Assembly (NCBI GenBank): GCA_009691765.1
Contig: SIAO01000003.1
Location: forward strand, 124,001-188,000
Length of the DNA: 64,000 bases
Direction of reading: 5' to 3'
DNA from: Planctomycetota bacterium
Lineage (GTDB): Bacteria > Planctomycetota > GCA-002687715
In this document: piece after piece, positions 41,614-50,233 of the stretch
Layout: each line of letters opens with the position of its first letter
How positions within the stretch are numbered: the first letter of the stretch is position 1
Made by a program: the position numbers and the translations under genes
The notes under the pieces: generated by a model
The model's database searches: none
What the model was told of the DNA's origin: nothing
What the model saw: the letters and a program-made list of their open reading frames with translations, nothing else

Positions 41614-43473
41614 TCAGACTGCGTGAAGATCGCGGTAGAGGCCTGCGCGTGCCATCAATTCGGTGTGCGTGCCTTCTTGCACGATGCACCCGCCATCGAG
41701 CACGAGAATGCGGTCTGCGCTCACGATGGTGCTGAGGCGGTGTGCAATGACCAACGCGGTCCGTCCGCGCAACAAGTTTGCGAGCGCATCTTGCACGAGC
41801 CGCTCAGAGCGCGTGTCGAGGCTGCTCGTGGCTTCATCGAGAACCAGCAATGACGCGTCTTTCAGAATGGCGCGTGCAATGGTGATGCGCTGCAACTGGC
41901 CACCGCTCAAGCGCGCACCGCGCTCGCCAACTTGTGTGGCGTAGCCGAGTGGCATCGCCATGATTTCGTCATGGATGCACGCGGCTTTGGCGGCGCGTTC
42001 GATGTGGCTCTCCGAGGCCGTTGGCGAGCCGTACGCGATGTTGTCGCGGATCGATGAATTGAACAGGAAAGGCTGTTGACTCACCACCGCGACTTGCGCC
42101 AAGAGGCTGCCGCGCGCGATGTCTTGGAGCTTGTGCCCGTCGATGCTGATACTGCCCGCTATGGGTTCATGGAAGCGCAAGATCAGGTCTGCGATCGTCG
42201 ATTTTCCGGCGCCACTTGGCCCGACCAACGCGACTTTCTCGCCAGCAGCGAGAGTGAAACTGACTTTGCGCAGCACTGGTTGAGCTTTGCCATCGGCGTC
42301 GGGATAGGTGAACTCGACTTCGTTGAAACGCACTTCGTGCCGCACCGGCCCAATCGTGACGGCGTTGGCGACATCTTGAATCTCGATGGGGAGGTCGATG
42401 ACATCGAAGACTCTGGCTGCAGCAGCTAAAGAGGTCTTCCATGTTGAGAATGCAGCCGCCAAACGCTTCACTGGGCGATAGAAACTGATCAAGGCCAACA
42501 AGAACGCGGTGAAACCGCCAGCCGTCAGTCCGAACCTCTCAGTGACGACGAGGTACGACCCAGCGAACAAGATGACAGCGAGCAAGGCACCGTTGACGAG
42601 GTCTGTGATGCCGCGTGAAAGCGCGAGCGTGCGCGCCAAAGACATCTGCCGCCGCAGCCACTCTTGATTCACTTCGCGGTACTCGTCTACCTCGCGCTGT
42701 TCCATGCGAAAGGCCTTCACCACACGCACACCGGTGAGCACTTGGTTCACCGACTGCATAGTGTCCGCGAGGCTCGACAGTGTGCTGTGGCTCTTGCGCT
42801 GTGCTCGCTTGCCGAGGCGCCGCACTGGCACAACGATGGCAGGGACAAAGATCAGCGACGCCACGAACAACTGCCAGTTGATCGCCGCCGCAGCCACCGC
42901 GCCGCCGAGGATCACCATGGGCTGCATCAACAACTCGCCCAAGAATACTGTGATTGTGCCGTAGGCCGTTTGCGTGTCGTTACTGAAGCGCGACACCAAA
43001 TCGCCGAGGCGGTTCTGGCTGAACCAACTCACTGGCAACTGCACTACGCGTGCCATCAGTTTCACTTTGAGGTCGCGCACCACGAGTGCCGCGAGGTACT
43101 TGGCCATGAACTCGTTGGCATAGGCAGCGACAGCCCCGAGCATTCCCGCGAGCAACATCACGACCGCAACGGCCACAGCGATGTGGAGACGTGGATCGAG
43201 GTCGGCGCAGAGAGGCAGGTTTGAAGCCAGCACCCCGAAATCGCGGAACAGTGAGTCCAACCAGCCGGCCGTTGCATCAGCTGGTGTGGTGCCAACGAGC
43301 ACTTGATCTACAAACACTTTGGCCAGCAGAATAGGGGTGGCGTCGGTGATGCCGCTGATCACCATGGCGACCATGGCTAGGGCGGTGGCTCCGCGGTGGC
43401 GAAGAGCGAGCCGCAGGAGCCTGCTCGTGTGGGAAGCGGTAGGGCTGGCGTTTTCGCCTTCAGGTGGAGTCAT
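41614..43473 (-). CDS. ABC exporter, fused permease and ATPase (MsbA-like)
   Basis: A 619-residue half-transporter with six membrane segments in residues about 30-330 (for example GATALAMVAMVISGITDATP; IAVAVAVVMLLAGMLGAVAA; LVNGALLAVILFAGSYLVVT). The ATPase domain has Walker A LVGPSGAGKSTIADLILRFH, Q-loop QVAVVSQQPFLFNSSI, signature RGARLSGGQLQRITIARAIL, Walker B SLLVLDEATSSLDTRSE and VIAHRLSTI. The type resembles lipid A flippase MsbA and related exporters. It is the first gene of the rph-rdgB-lepA-lepB-lptB-HD-GYP run, which fits an envelope lipid role; the substrate is inferred only. The ATG at 43473 is the first good start. Confidence 0.92.
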   Translation of the reverse strand: MTPPEGENASPTASHTSRLLRLALRHRGATALAMVAMVISGITDATPILLAKVFVDQVLVGTTPADATAGWLDSLFRDFGVLASNLPLCADLDPRLHIAVAVAVVMLLAGMLGAVAAYANEFMAKYLAALVVRDLKVKLMARVVQLPVSWFSQNRLGDLVSRFSNDTQTAYGTITVFLGELLMQPMVILGGAVAAAAINWQLFVASLIFVPAIVVPVRRLGKRAQRKSHSTLSSLADTMQSVNQVLTGVRVVKAFRMEQREVDEYREVNQEWLRRQMSLARTLALSRGITDLVNGALLAVILFAGSYLVVTERFGLTAGGFTAFLLALISFYRPVKRLAAAFSTWKTSLAAAARVFDVIDLPIEIQDVANAVTIGPVRHEVRFNEVEFTYPDADGKAQPVLRKVSFTLAAGEKVALVGPSGAGKSTIADLILRFHEPIAGSISIDGHKLQDIARGSLLAQVAVVSQQPFLFNSSIRDNIAYGSPTASESHIERAAKAACIHDEIMAMPLGYATQVGERGARLSGGQLQRITIARAILKDASLLVLDEATSSLDTRSERLVQDALANLLRGRTALVIAHRLSTIVSADRILVLDGGCIVQEGTHTELMARAGLYRDLHAV

Positions 43474-43524
43474 TGGGTTGCGCTGGCCTCGCCACGCCCG
43501 ATCGTGGCACGGTAGGCAGACTCT

Positions 43525-45657
43525 ATGCGCCACAAAGCCTCACCGGAAGCGCCGCTGCTCCGTACAATACTCACGGTGAGACACACGAACTCCATCTGGT
43601 TTGCTTTTCTCTTGCTGCTGCATGCGGCGTTGCCGTTAGTAGCTCAAATTCCGTATGGAGGCCCTGCCGGCGGTGCAAGCCCGACTTACACGGGGCCCGT
43701 CGGCGGTGCGACGTTTGGATCCGGTGGGGCCTATCAGGGGCCGACCGGCGGTGCAGCTCCAACAACGGCCTACAGCGCGCTCACGATTGCTCCCCGCGCG
43801 CGCTTCAACATTCCGCGCCAGCGTCCTGCTCGCGGTCGCTTCAGTCCGCTGCCTACTGGGCCGTTGCCGGTGCGCCCTGTGGGGCCGATTCCGTTACCAA
43901 CACCTATTCCGCCTGCACCTGGTCAGAATCCACCTCATGCCAAAGCAGCTTCTACGCCGTTTGGGCTGCCGTGGCCTCAAGAACAGTGGGAGAACTGGTG
44001 GGCGCTGAACGCTGAGCGGCATTTGGAACTCACGCGCAGCTACGCCGCCCGTTCGCGTCTCGCAGAAGCGAGTGGTGACAGCTTCCTCGGCGCACTTGGC
44101 GGGCCGTTTGATGAAGCGCCCATGGACACTGCGCGGCTCTTGGTAGTCGCGCGCTGTCGGCCCGTTTTGAAGCCCTTACTGCAAGACAACAACGCCATCG
44201 TGCGCGGAGAAGCGGCGTTGGCTCTCGGCAAACTCGGCGGTGCGGAAGCTGTGGCGTCTTTGAGTCCGATGCTGTCAGACGGCAATCGTTTTGTGCGTCA
44301 GATGGCTGCGCTCGCGTTGGGATTGACAGCGGCAGCAGAAGCGCTGCCACCGTTGGCTGCACTGGCGCGGAACGAAAGCGAGTCCGATCACGAGCGTGCC
44401 TTTGCGCTGCTTGCCCTGGGAGTGCTCGGCAAGCCTGCCGCCGTACCTGTGCTCTTGGCGGTGGCGTCCCGCGAGAGTGAAGCCCGTTTGATTCATGCGT
44501 GCAGTTGGTTCGCGCTCGGCGCACTCGGCGGCGAGGACGCGGCGCGCATGTTGGAAGCTGCTGCGCTGAATCTGCGGGAGCATGCTGAAGTGCGCGCGGT
44601 TGCAGCAGGGGCCTTGGGTCAGGCCATGGGGGCTGCCGCTGGTGAGAAACTCCTCGGCTTGCTGCAAGATTCTGAAATGCAAGTGCGTCGCTCAGCCGCG
44701 CTGGCTTTGGGAAGGCGCGAAGATTTGCAAAGTGCTTATGCGGCTCGCGATGGTTTGATGTTGCGACGACATGTGTGGCGCGAAAGTGGCTTTCTCACGG
44801 CCGCTGCGGAGCGCGCGTTGGAGGCACAGATCCATGACGCAGAGAAGCGCGGCCAAGTGCTGGCGCATGCGATGCAGTTGCGCGAATCCAAAGTGCGTTT
44901 GGCGTTGTGCAAGGCTCTCGACGAAGACGGCGATCGTATGGTGCGGCATTTCGCGGGTGCGTCGCTCGGCCGCATCGGTTCACGCGAAGCGGTCGAAGCG
45001 TTGAAGCAGAGGTTTGAAGCACAGGGTGCGATTGAATCCACACGCTCATGGCTCGGGATCGCGTTGGCTTCCGCGGGCTGTCGCGACATCCTGCCGGCGT
45101 TGCGCAAGGATGTCAGTGAGCGCGGGGCACAAGCGTCGCACCGGAACGCGTGCATGGTGGCGCTCGGGATTTTGCGCGATGAAGCCTCTGGCGACATTGT
45201 GATGGACATCGCCATGACTGCAGGCGATCCGCAGTTGCGCGCCGGAGCGTCGTTGACGCTCGGGATCATGAACTACCGGCCTGCGCTGAAGAGCCTGCGC
45301 GCGGCTCTCACAAGCGAAGACAACCTCGAACTGCGTTCAGCGTTGGGCATGGCGCTTGCAGTCTTGGGCGATCCGCCGAGCCTCGATGTGCTGGAGACGC
45401 ATGTCTTGAATGGCAAGACAGGTCTCGCACGTATCGAAGCGGCAGCAGCGATCCAGTCGTTCCACGCTCCCGCCGCGATGGATGTGCTGCTGCGCAGCAT
45501 CCAAGACAAGAGCGCTTCCGACCAAGTGCGCGCAGTGGCGTTGCATGCGCTGGGTGAGGTGACGCAAAAAGACTTCGCTTCGCCTTTCGATCAACTCTCA
45601 GAGACTTGGAACTACTTGCTGTCCTTCTGGCCCATCACGGACGCACTGCTGCGCTGA
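43525..45657 (+). CDS. Exported HEAT-repeat protein with Gly-rich N-terminal repeats
   Basis: Up to 710 residues. After a signal peptide (SIWFAFLLLLHAALPLVAQ) comes a low-complexity region with three GPxGGA units in about 40 residues, then a Pro-rich linker, and from about residue 200 a long array of HEAT/PBS-lyase-type helical repeats (AIVRGEAALALGKLGGAEAV; NRFVRQMAALALGLTAAAEA; SEMQVRRSAALALGRREDLQ; RMVRHFAGASLGRIGSREAV). Such arrays mediate protein-protein contacts. The start could be ATG 43525 or GTG 43576; the latter gives a better-sized signal peptide and lies just after a TACAAT box. The 3' end overlaps convergent birA by 23 bases. Function unknown. Confidence 0.78.
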   Translation: MRHKASPEAPLLRTILTVRHTNSIWFAFLLLLHAALPLVAQIPYGGPAGGASPTYTGPVGGATFGSGGAYQGPTGGAAPTTAYSALTIAPRARFNIPRQRPARGRFSPLPTGPLPVRPVGPIPLPTPIPPAPGQNPPHAKAASTPFGLPWPQEQWENWWALNAERHLELTRSYAARSRLAEASGDSFLGALGGPFDEAPMDTARLLVVARCRPVLKPLLQDNNAIVRGEAALALGKLGGAEAVASLSPMLSDGNRFVRQMAALALGLTAAAEALPPLAALARNESESDHERAFALLALGVLGKPAAVPVLLAVASRESEARLIHACSWFALGALGGEDAARMLEAAALNLREHAEVRAVAAGALGQAMGAAAGEKLLGLLQDSEMQVRRSAALALGRREDLQSAYAARDGLMLRRHVWRESGFLTAAAERALEAQIHDAEKRGQVLAHAMQLRESKVRLALCKALDEDGDRMVRHFAGASLGRIGSREAVEALKQRFEAQGAIESTRSWLGIALASAGCRDILPALRKDVSERGAQASHRNACMVALGILRDEASGDIVMDIAMTAGDPQLRAGASLTLGIMNYRPALKSLRAALTSEDNLELRSALGMALAVLGDPPSLDVLETHVLNGKTGLARIEAAAAIQSFHAPAAMDVLLRSIQDKSASDQVRAVALHALGEVTQKDFASPFDQLSETWNYLLSFWPITDALLR

Positions 45658-46462
45658 AGCCCTCAACCCAAGTGAGGTGCGTTCGTGCCGGATCGAGGCG
45701 CTGCTCGAGCCCAGCTTCCGAGCGCAGCAACACGCCGAGAATGGGGTCGGCCTCTAAGACGCGGCCTTGAACGATGGTTTCGCCCATGGTGGCAATCACG
45801 TGGCGCCCGCGCAGGACATCGCATTGCAGTGTGTTGGAGCGCAAGTGCTCAAGTGCTCCGTTTTCGAGGAGTTCCAGTTCTGTTTCAAGACACCGCAAGA
45901 GTGCAACGACGAGTTCCTCGCGGCGCCACGGGCCGGGGCCGAAGTCGCTCAAAAACGCTGGAGGTATGGCTGTGTCTGAAAGCGTCGGCAATACGCCTCG
46001 CGTCAGATTGAGGCCGATACCAATGACAGCGTGAGAGCGTGCGCCTTCTGTGGTGACATCCACGAGAATGCCAGCCAGTTTTCCGTTTCCGAGCATCACG
46101 TCGTTCGGCCACTTGATGCCGGCGGGCACAGAGGCGTTGCGCAGTGTGGTCGCAACCGCGAGTCCGGCGCAGGGGGCGAATAGGCGCAGCGATTCCATGG
46201 CAGGCAAGCGGCGCAACAGGCAAGAAAGATAGAGCCCGTGACGCGCTGGACTTTCCCATTGAGTCCCGCGCCGACCACGTCCCTGGGTTTGTGCATCCGC
46301 GACCACCACGGCGCCATCCGGTGCTCCGGCTCGGGCACGAGCCAGAAGAAAATCCGAAGTAGAACCAACCCGCCCAAGCAGAGTCGTAGAGCTGCCGAAA
46401 CGGCTGCCCTCAAGTGCCTCTTGGAGTTTCGAGAGACGCAGCGGCGTCGCGCCTTGCCTCAC
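45635..46462 (-). CDS. birA: Biotin--[acetyl-CoA-carboxylase] ligase
   Basis: A 275-residue ligase attaching biotin to the carboxylase carrier protein. ADAQTQGRGRRGTQWESPAR (biotinyl-AMP loop), GLYLSCLLRR, IKWPNDVMLGNGKLAGILVD and AVIGIGLNLT are hallmark motifs. There is no N-terminal helix-turn-helix, so it should be a non-repressor type. The small C-terminal domain (TIVQGRVLEADPILGVLLRS) is present. The GTG start overlaps the nadC stop by four bases; its 3' end overlaps the convergent HEAT gene by 23 bases. Confidence 0.95.
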   Translation of the reverse strand: MRQGATPLRLSKLQEALEGSRFGSSTTLLGRVGSTSDFLLARARAGAPDGAVVVADAQTQGRGRRGTQWESPARHGLYLSCLLRRLPAMESLRLFAPCAGLAVATTLRNASVPAGIKWPNDVMLGNGKLAGILVDVTTEGARSHAVIGIGLNLTRGVLPTLSDTAIPPAFLSDFGPGPWRREELVVALLRCLETELELLENGALEHLRSNTLQCDVLRGRHVIATMGETIVQGRVLEADPILGVLLRSEAGLEQRLDPARTHLTWVEGFSAAVRP

Positions 46463-47358
46463 GGCGTTTCGATCGCTCGGATCTTCAAAGCGAGGTCCAG
46501 CGCTTTCACGGAGTGGGTCAATGCGCCAATGCTCACGCGGTCGACACCGCAGGCGCCGATGGCAGCAAGTCTGTCGAGCGTGATGCCGCCGGACACTTCG
46601 AGGAGCACTCCTAGTGCGTTGCGGTTGCGCAGCGCCACGCAGCGACGAATAGCGTCGAGGCCGAAACCATCGAGCATCACCACTTCAGGTTTCTCGTGAA
46701 GCACCGCTTCAAACTGAGCCTCGGTTTCCACTTCCACTTCGATGACGAGCTTGGGCCAGCGCTCGCGCGCGCGGCGCACGGCAAGAGCGGTTGATACAGC
46801 TTCCAAGCGTGCCCCGCAGAAGTTCACGTGGTTCTCTTTGATGAGCACTTGGTCAGAGAGGCTTGAGCGGTGGCTCAACCCGCCGCCAGTGCGCACCGCG
46901 TATTTGTCGAGCAGGCGCCAGCCGGGACAGGTTTTGCGAGTTTCCTGCACGCGCGTCACGCTGCCCGCAAGCGCGTCGACGCAACGAGCCGTGGCGGTGG
47001 CGATCCCGGACATGCGTTGCAAGAAGTTGAGCAGCGTGCGCTCGATGGCCAGGATCTCACGTGCGTTGCCGCGTAGTACGGCGACATCACAGGGCGTCGA
47101 GCAGTGCGCGCCTTCCGGCAGCAAGAGCTCTGCGTGCAAGTTAGGGAATGCGCGCATCAGCGGGCTCTGTGCGTCGAGGAGCGGGAGTCCGCAAAGCACA
47201 CCGCCTTCGCGCAGTTCAAGAGCAGCAACTGCGTTCGCCGTTGCAGGAACGAGAGCGAGACTCGTCACATCTTCACGAATATCATCTTCGTGAAGCGCCA
47301 AGTTGATGAGCGTTGCGGTGCTCGGGTGAGCGAAGGGGTCGGTGTTCACGCGGCCCAT
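46459..47358 (-). CDS. nadC: Nicotinate-nucleotide pyrophosphorylase (carboxylating)
   Basis: A 299-residue enzyme converting quinolinate and PRPP to nicotinate mononucleotide in de novo NAD synthesis. Motifs: HEDDIREDVTSLALVP, AIERTLLNFLQRMSGIATAT, QETRKTCPGWRLLDKYAVRT-GGG, HRSSLSDQVLIKENHV, IEVEVETEAQFEAVL, VVMLDGFGLDAIRR and LEVSGGITLDRLAAIGACGV. Start ATG 47358 or GTG 47349 is plausible. It is immediately followed by birA; nadC-birA is a common pair. Confidence 0.95.
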   Translation of the reverse strand: MGRVNTDPFAHPSTATLINLALHEDDIREDVTSLALVPATANAVAALELREGGVLCGLPLLDAQSPLMRAFPNLHAELLLPEGAHCSTPCDVAVLRGNAREILAIERTLLNFLQRMSGIATATARCVDALAGSVTRVQETRKTCPGWRLLDKYAVRTGGGLSHRSSLSDQVLIKENHVNFCGARLEAVSTALAVRRARERWPKLVIEVEVETEAQFEAVLHEKPEVVMLDGFGLDAIRRCVALRNRNALGVLLEVSGGITLDRLAAIGACGVDRVSIGALTHSVKALDLALKIRAIETP

Positions 47359-47560
47359 TCTCCGCCGTGACGCCCGCGATGGAAGGGAGTGCTCCAAGCG
47401 GCGCCAAGGTCATCGGAGCTAACTCCATGCTGTGCATGGAGATGCAACGAATCGGCTTTACCTCGGTCCGAAGTTGGATTCCAAGACATGCGAGCGCGAC
47501 GAGACTCAGTCCGGCGTAAAGAGCTTGGCGAGCATAGTTTGTATCGATTTTCGGTTGCAT
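47282..47560 (-). CDS. Possible small membrane protein overlapping nadC start
   Basis: A 92-residue frame with one hydrophobic segment (ALYAGLSLVALACLGIQL) starting at ATG 47560. Its last 25 or so residues are encoded within the beginning of nadC in another frame, and no family is recognised. Apart from this frame the roughly 400 bases between nadC and the HU gene (47359-47755) contain no convincing gene, only an AT-rich patch at about 47680-47702. It may be a real short gene or chance. Confidence 0.25.
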   Translation of the reverse strand: MQPKIDTNYARQALYAGLSLVALACLGIQLRTEVKPIRCISMHSMELAPMTLAPLGALPSIAGVTAENGPREHRPLRSPEHRNAHQLGASRR

Positions 47561-47722
47561 TTCACGGACCCCATGGCATCGCGTCCCAGAGACGGTCGCG
47601 CGATGTGAAAACGCCATAAACCATGCAGGAACTGCGCGGTTCTCATGCAAGCCGAGAGGCATAAGCCATTCCCATATTGAGGTTTAGATTATTAATTTGA
47701 CCATCCGCCGTCCGCTCTCGGT

Positions 47723-47731
47723 GGTACTCTT
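47723..47731 (+). promoter_or_regulatory. Candidate extended -10 promoter of the HU-type gene
   Basis: TGGTACTCT (TG-n-TACTCT) lies 24 bases before the ATG at 47756. No -35 hexamer is found at normal spacing; an AT-rich patch containing TTATTAATTTGACC lies just upstream (about 47688-47703) and could act as an UP-type element. Confidence 0.3.
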
Positions 47732-47755
47732 GCGCGTCCTTCCCGAGACCACTGC

Positions 47756-48088
47756 ATGTCCACCATCACTAAGAAAGAACTCGTCAACCGGATTGCTGAT
47801 CGGATCCAGCAGTCGAAGCTCCTCACGCGTGATGTCATCCAGATGTTTCTGGATGAAATCGTCAGGGAGCTCGGTACCGGTAACCGTTTGGAGTTTCGTG
47901 AGTTCGGCGTCTTTGAGGTGCGCAAGCGCGCAGCTCGCAAGGCTCAGAATCCACGCACTCTCGACAAAGTCACGGTGCCCATGAAGCACGTCGTGAAGTT
48001 CAAAGTTGGTCGCCAGATGAAGGAAGTCGTCGATCGACTGCCGACTCCTGGCAAGAACGGCGTGAGCGCACCGATCAACGCCCCTTGA
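47756..48088 (+). CDS. HU/IHF family DNA-binding protein
   Basis: A 110-residue histone-like protein that bends DNA. TITKKELVNRIADRIQQSKL, VIQMFLDEIVRELGTGNRLE and FREFGVFEVRKRAARKAQNP follow the family; the DNA-intercalating loop region reads ARKAQNPRTLDKVTVPMKHV, with the common N-P-x-T-G lacking its Gly. A 15-residue tail (RLPTPGKNGVSAPINAP) is extra. Whether it is closer to HU or IHF cannot be decided. It stands alone before mutS2, 72 bases apart. Confidence 0.93.
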   Translation: MSTITKKELVNRIADRIQQSKLLTRDVIQMFLDEIVRELGTGNRLEFREFGVFEVRKRAARKAQNPRTLDKVTVPMKHVVKFKVGRQMKEVVDRLPTPGKNGVSAPINAP

Positions 48089-48160
48089 TGCCGCAGGTGG
48101 TTGCGGTGAGTCTTGGTGGCCGATTCATGGCTTCCGGAAGCTCTGCACGGCGCTCGTTGC

Positions 48161-50233
48161 ATGGACTCTCACGCGCTCGATGTTCTTGGCTTCGCAGCTG
48201 TGCGAGGGCTGCTAGCGGGGTACGCCGGCTCGCCGCTTGGCCGTGCGCTCGCCGAACGCATCTCCCCATCGGCGGATGCGCGGGCCGTCGAAGCAAGCCT
48301 CGCCCAAGTTGATGAAGCTCTTGGTTTGCTCGCGCGCGGCGTCGAACCACCTGTGCGCGGGCTGGATAGCGCGTCCGCGATCTTGCGTGTCCTGCGAAGC
48401 ACCGCTGGAGCCGGCAGCGTCGAACCGCTGGCCGCCGTCGGCAGTCGTATCGCAGCTATTCAGCGCTTGCTCGAAGACCTTCGCGGGAGGTCGCTCGAAT
48501 GCCCTCGCTTGGCAGAACTTGCGCGCCTTGCCCCAGACCTTCGCGTCGTGCTCGCACGTCTTGCAGCCATGCTGGACGGTGACACCGTGCGCGACACGGC
48601 TTCGGATCTGTTGCAGCGCCTGCGTCGCGAGAAGGCGGAAGCGGAAGTGCAAGTGCGCGCGTTGCTCGATGGGCTTGCTGCTTCGGCACGCCTGCGCCCT
48701 CACTTGATGGAGCGCGGCGTTGCTTTGCGCAACGGCCGCCTCGTTCTGGTGGTTCGCAGCGAACATGCTGGACAGGTGCCGGGCTTGTTGCACGATCGCA
48801 GTGCTTCTGGCAGCAGTGTGTTCATCGAACCGAAAGAAGCCGTTGTGCTCGGCAACGCGCTTGCCGACATCGCGGCCCAAGAAGCGCGTGAACTCGATCG
48901 GTTGCTCGCGGAGCTCACTCGATTGCTCTTGGATCATGAAGCCGAGATCGCAGGCGCAGAGGCGCGAGCCGCGTGGATCGATCACAGCTTTGGTCGTGCT
49001 CGCATGAGTCTCGCGTTGGGATTGAGCGCTCCGCGGCAAGTGGCCGAACTCACGCTGCATCTGCGCCGTGCGTGCCACCCTGTGTTGTTGCACGCTTCGA
49101 AACAGCCCGGCGGCGCGCCTGTCGTGCCCATGGATCTCTGTTTGACCACCGACCGTCGTCTTCTTGTTGTGACGGGGCCGAACACGGGTGGCAAGACCGT
49201 CGCGCTGCGCACCGCCGGTTTGATTCAGCTCATGTTTCAGTCGGGGCTGCACATTCCCGCGGCGCCCGGGAGCGAATTGACGGTGCTTGAGGATGTACTC
49301 GCGGACATCGGCGACGAACAAGACATTGCGCAGTCGCTGTCCACTTTCGCCGGGCACATTCGCTCGGTGACGCCGATGCTGCAACCCGCTGGATCGCGCA
49401 GATTGCTGTTGATCGACGAATTCGGCAGTGGCACGGACCCTGTCGAAGGTGCAGCTCTTGGCGAAGCGATGCTCGAGCACTTGCTTAGGACAGGCTGTCT
49501 CGCTGTGGTGACGACTCACTTGGGCATGTTGAAGGCTTTTGCCTTTTCTCGCCCCGGTGCGGAAAACGCCTCCATGAGTTTCGACGCTGAAACGCTGCGA
49601 CCGACCTACGAGTTGGTCACTGGCATTCCAGGAAGCAGTCAGGCGTTGGCTGTGGCTGTCCGTTACGGCGTTCCCGCCGAGGTGGTGGAGCGCGCGCGCA
49701 CACTCTTGCAAGGCGGTCGCGAGCGCGAAGTGCAGTTGCTCGATGATCTGGCACGCGCGCGTCATGCGAGCGAATTGGCGCGTCTTGCAGCAGAGGCCAT
49801 GAAAGCAACATCTGCTGAGCGCCTCGGAGCTGCCGATGAAGAACTGCGCCGTGCGCAAGGCGAGCGTGGACGCTTGGAGCTTGAAGCGGAACAAGAGGTG
49901 CGCCGCGTGCTGGATGCGCTGAATGATGCGTTGCGCCCGCATGTGGCAGCACTTTCGAGCGTGCCCCCAGCCCTGAGGTCCAGCGTGGAAGCTGTTGCGG
50001 CCCTGCTTGCGGATCATGTTCGTTTCTCCGCGTTTTCGGAGCGTCGTCGCGTGTACCTCACTACGCTGCGAAAGCACGATTCCGTTTGGGTACCGCGCTA
50101 TGGACAGACCTGTCGCATCGAGAAGTTGGATCGAGCGCGCGAGCGGCTCACAGTGCGCGTGGGCAACCTGTCGATGGAGCTTGGCTTCGCTGACATCTCC
50201 TTCGTGACGCAGCCCGACGCGCCTCAGCGCTGA
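48161..50233 (+). CDS. MutS2-type DNA mismatch/recombination ATPase lacking Smr domain
   Basis: A 690-residue MutS family protein. The N-terminal core (MDSHALDVLGFAAVRGLLAG; ASAILRVLRSTAGAGSVEPL) and clamp (RNGRLVLVVRSEHAGQVPGL; DRSASGSSVFIEPKEAVVLG) are of MutS2 type. ATPase: VVTGPNTGGKTVALRTAGLI (Walker A), LLLIDEFGSGTDPVEGAALG (Walker B), LAVVTTHLGMLKAFAFSRPG, NASMSFDAETLRPTYEL. A coiled coil follows (ELARLAAEAMKATSAERLGA). Typical MutS2 proteins are about 780 residues and end in an Smr nuclease domain; this one ends after a KOW-like segment (DSVWVPRYGQTCRIEKLD). The ATG at 48161 matches the family start. Ten bases overlap the convergent sulfatase-fold gene. Confidence 0.92.
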   Translation: MDSHALDVLGFAAVRGLLAGYAGSPLGRALAERISPSADARAVEASLAQVDEALGLLARGVEPPVRGLDSASAILRVLRSTAGAGSVEPLAAVGSRIAAIQRLLEDLRGRSLECPRLAELARLAPDLRVVLARLAAMLDGDTVRDTASDLLQRLRREKAEAEVQVRALLDGLAASARLRPHLMERGVALRNGRLVLVVRSEHAGQVPGLLHDRSASGSSVFIEPKEAVVLGNALADIAAQEARELDRLLAELTRLLLDHEAEIAGAEARAAWIDHSFGRARMSLALGLSAPRQVAELTLHLRRACHPVLLHASKQPGGAPVVPMDLCLTTDRRLLVVTGPNTGGKTVALRTAGLIQLMFQSGLHIPAAPGSELTVLEDVLADIGDEQDIAQSLSTFAGHIRSVTPMLQPAGSRRLLLIDEFGSGTDPVEGAALGEAMLEHLLRTGCLAVVTTHLGMLKAFAFSRPGAENASMSFDAETLRPTYELVTGIPGSSQALAVAVRYGVPAEVVERARTLLQGGREREVQLLDDLARARHASELARLAAEAMKATSAERLGAADEELRRAQGERGRLELEAEQEVRRVLDALNDALRPHVAALSSVPPALRSSVEAVAALLADHVRFSAFSERRRVYLTTLRKHDSVWVPRYGQTCRIEKLDRARERLTVRVGNLSMELGFADISFVTQPDAPQR

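Noticed and set aside
47698-47731. TTGACC as the -35 of the HU-type gene
   Set aside because: Spacing to TACTCT is 22 bases, too long for a sigma70 promoter; an extended -10 is preferred.
48212-50077. Long minus-strand open frame (621 codons) opposite mutS2
   Set aside because: It is antisense to a gene with intact MutS2 motifs throughout and encodes a His/Gln/Arg-rich sequence with no recognisable domain; it is a codon-bias shadow.
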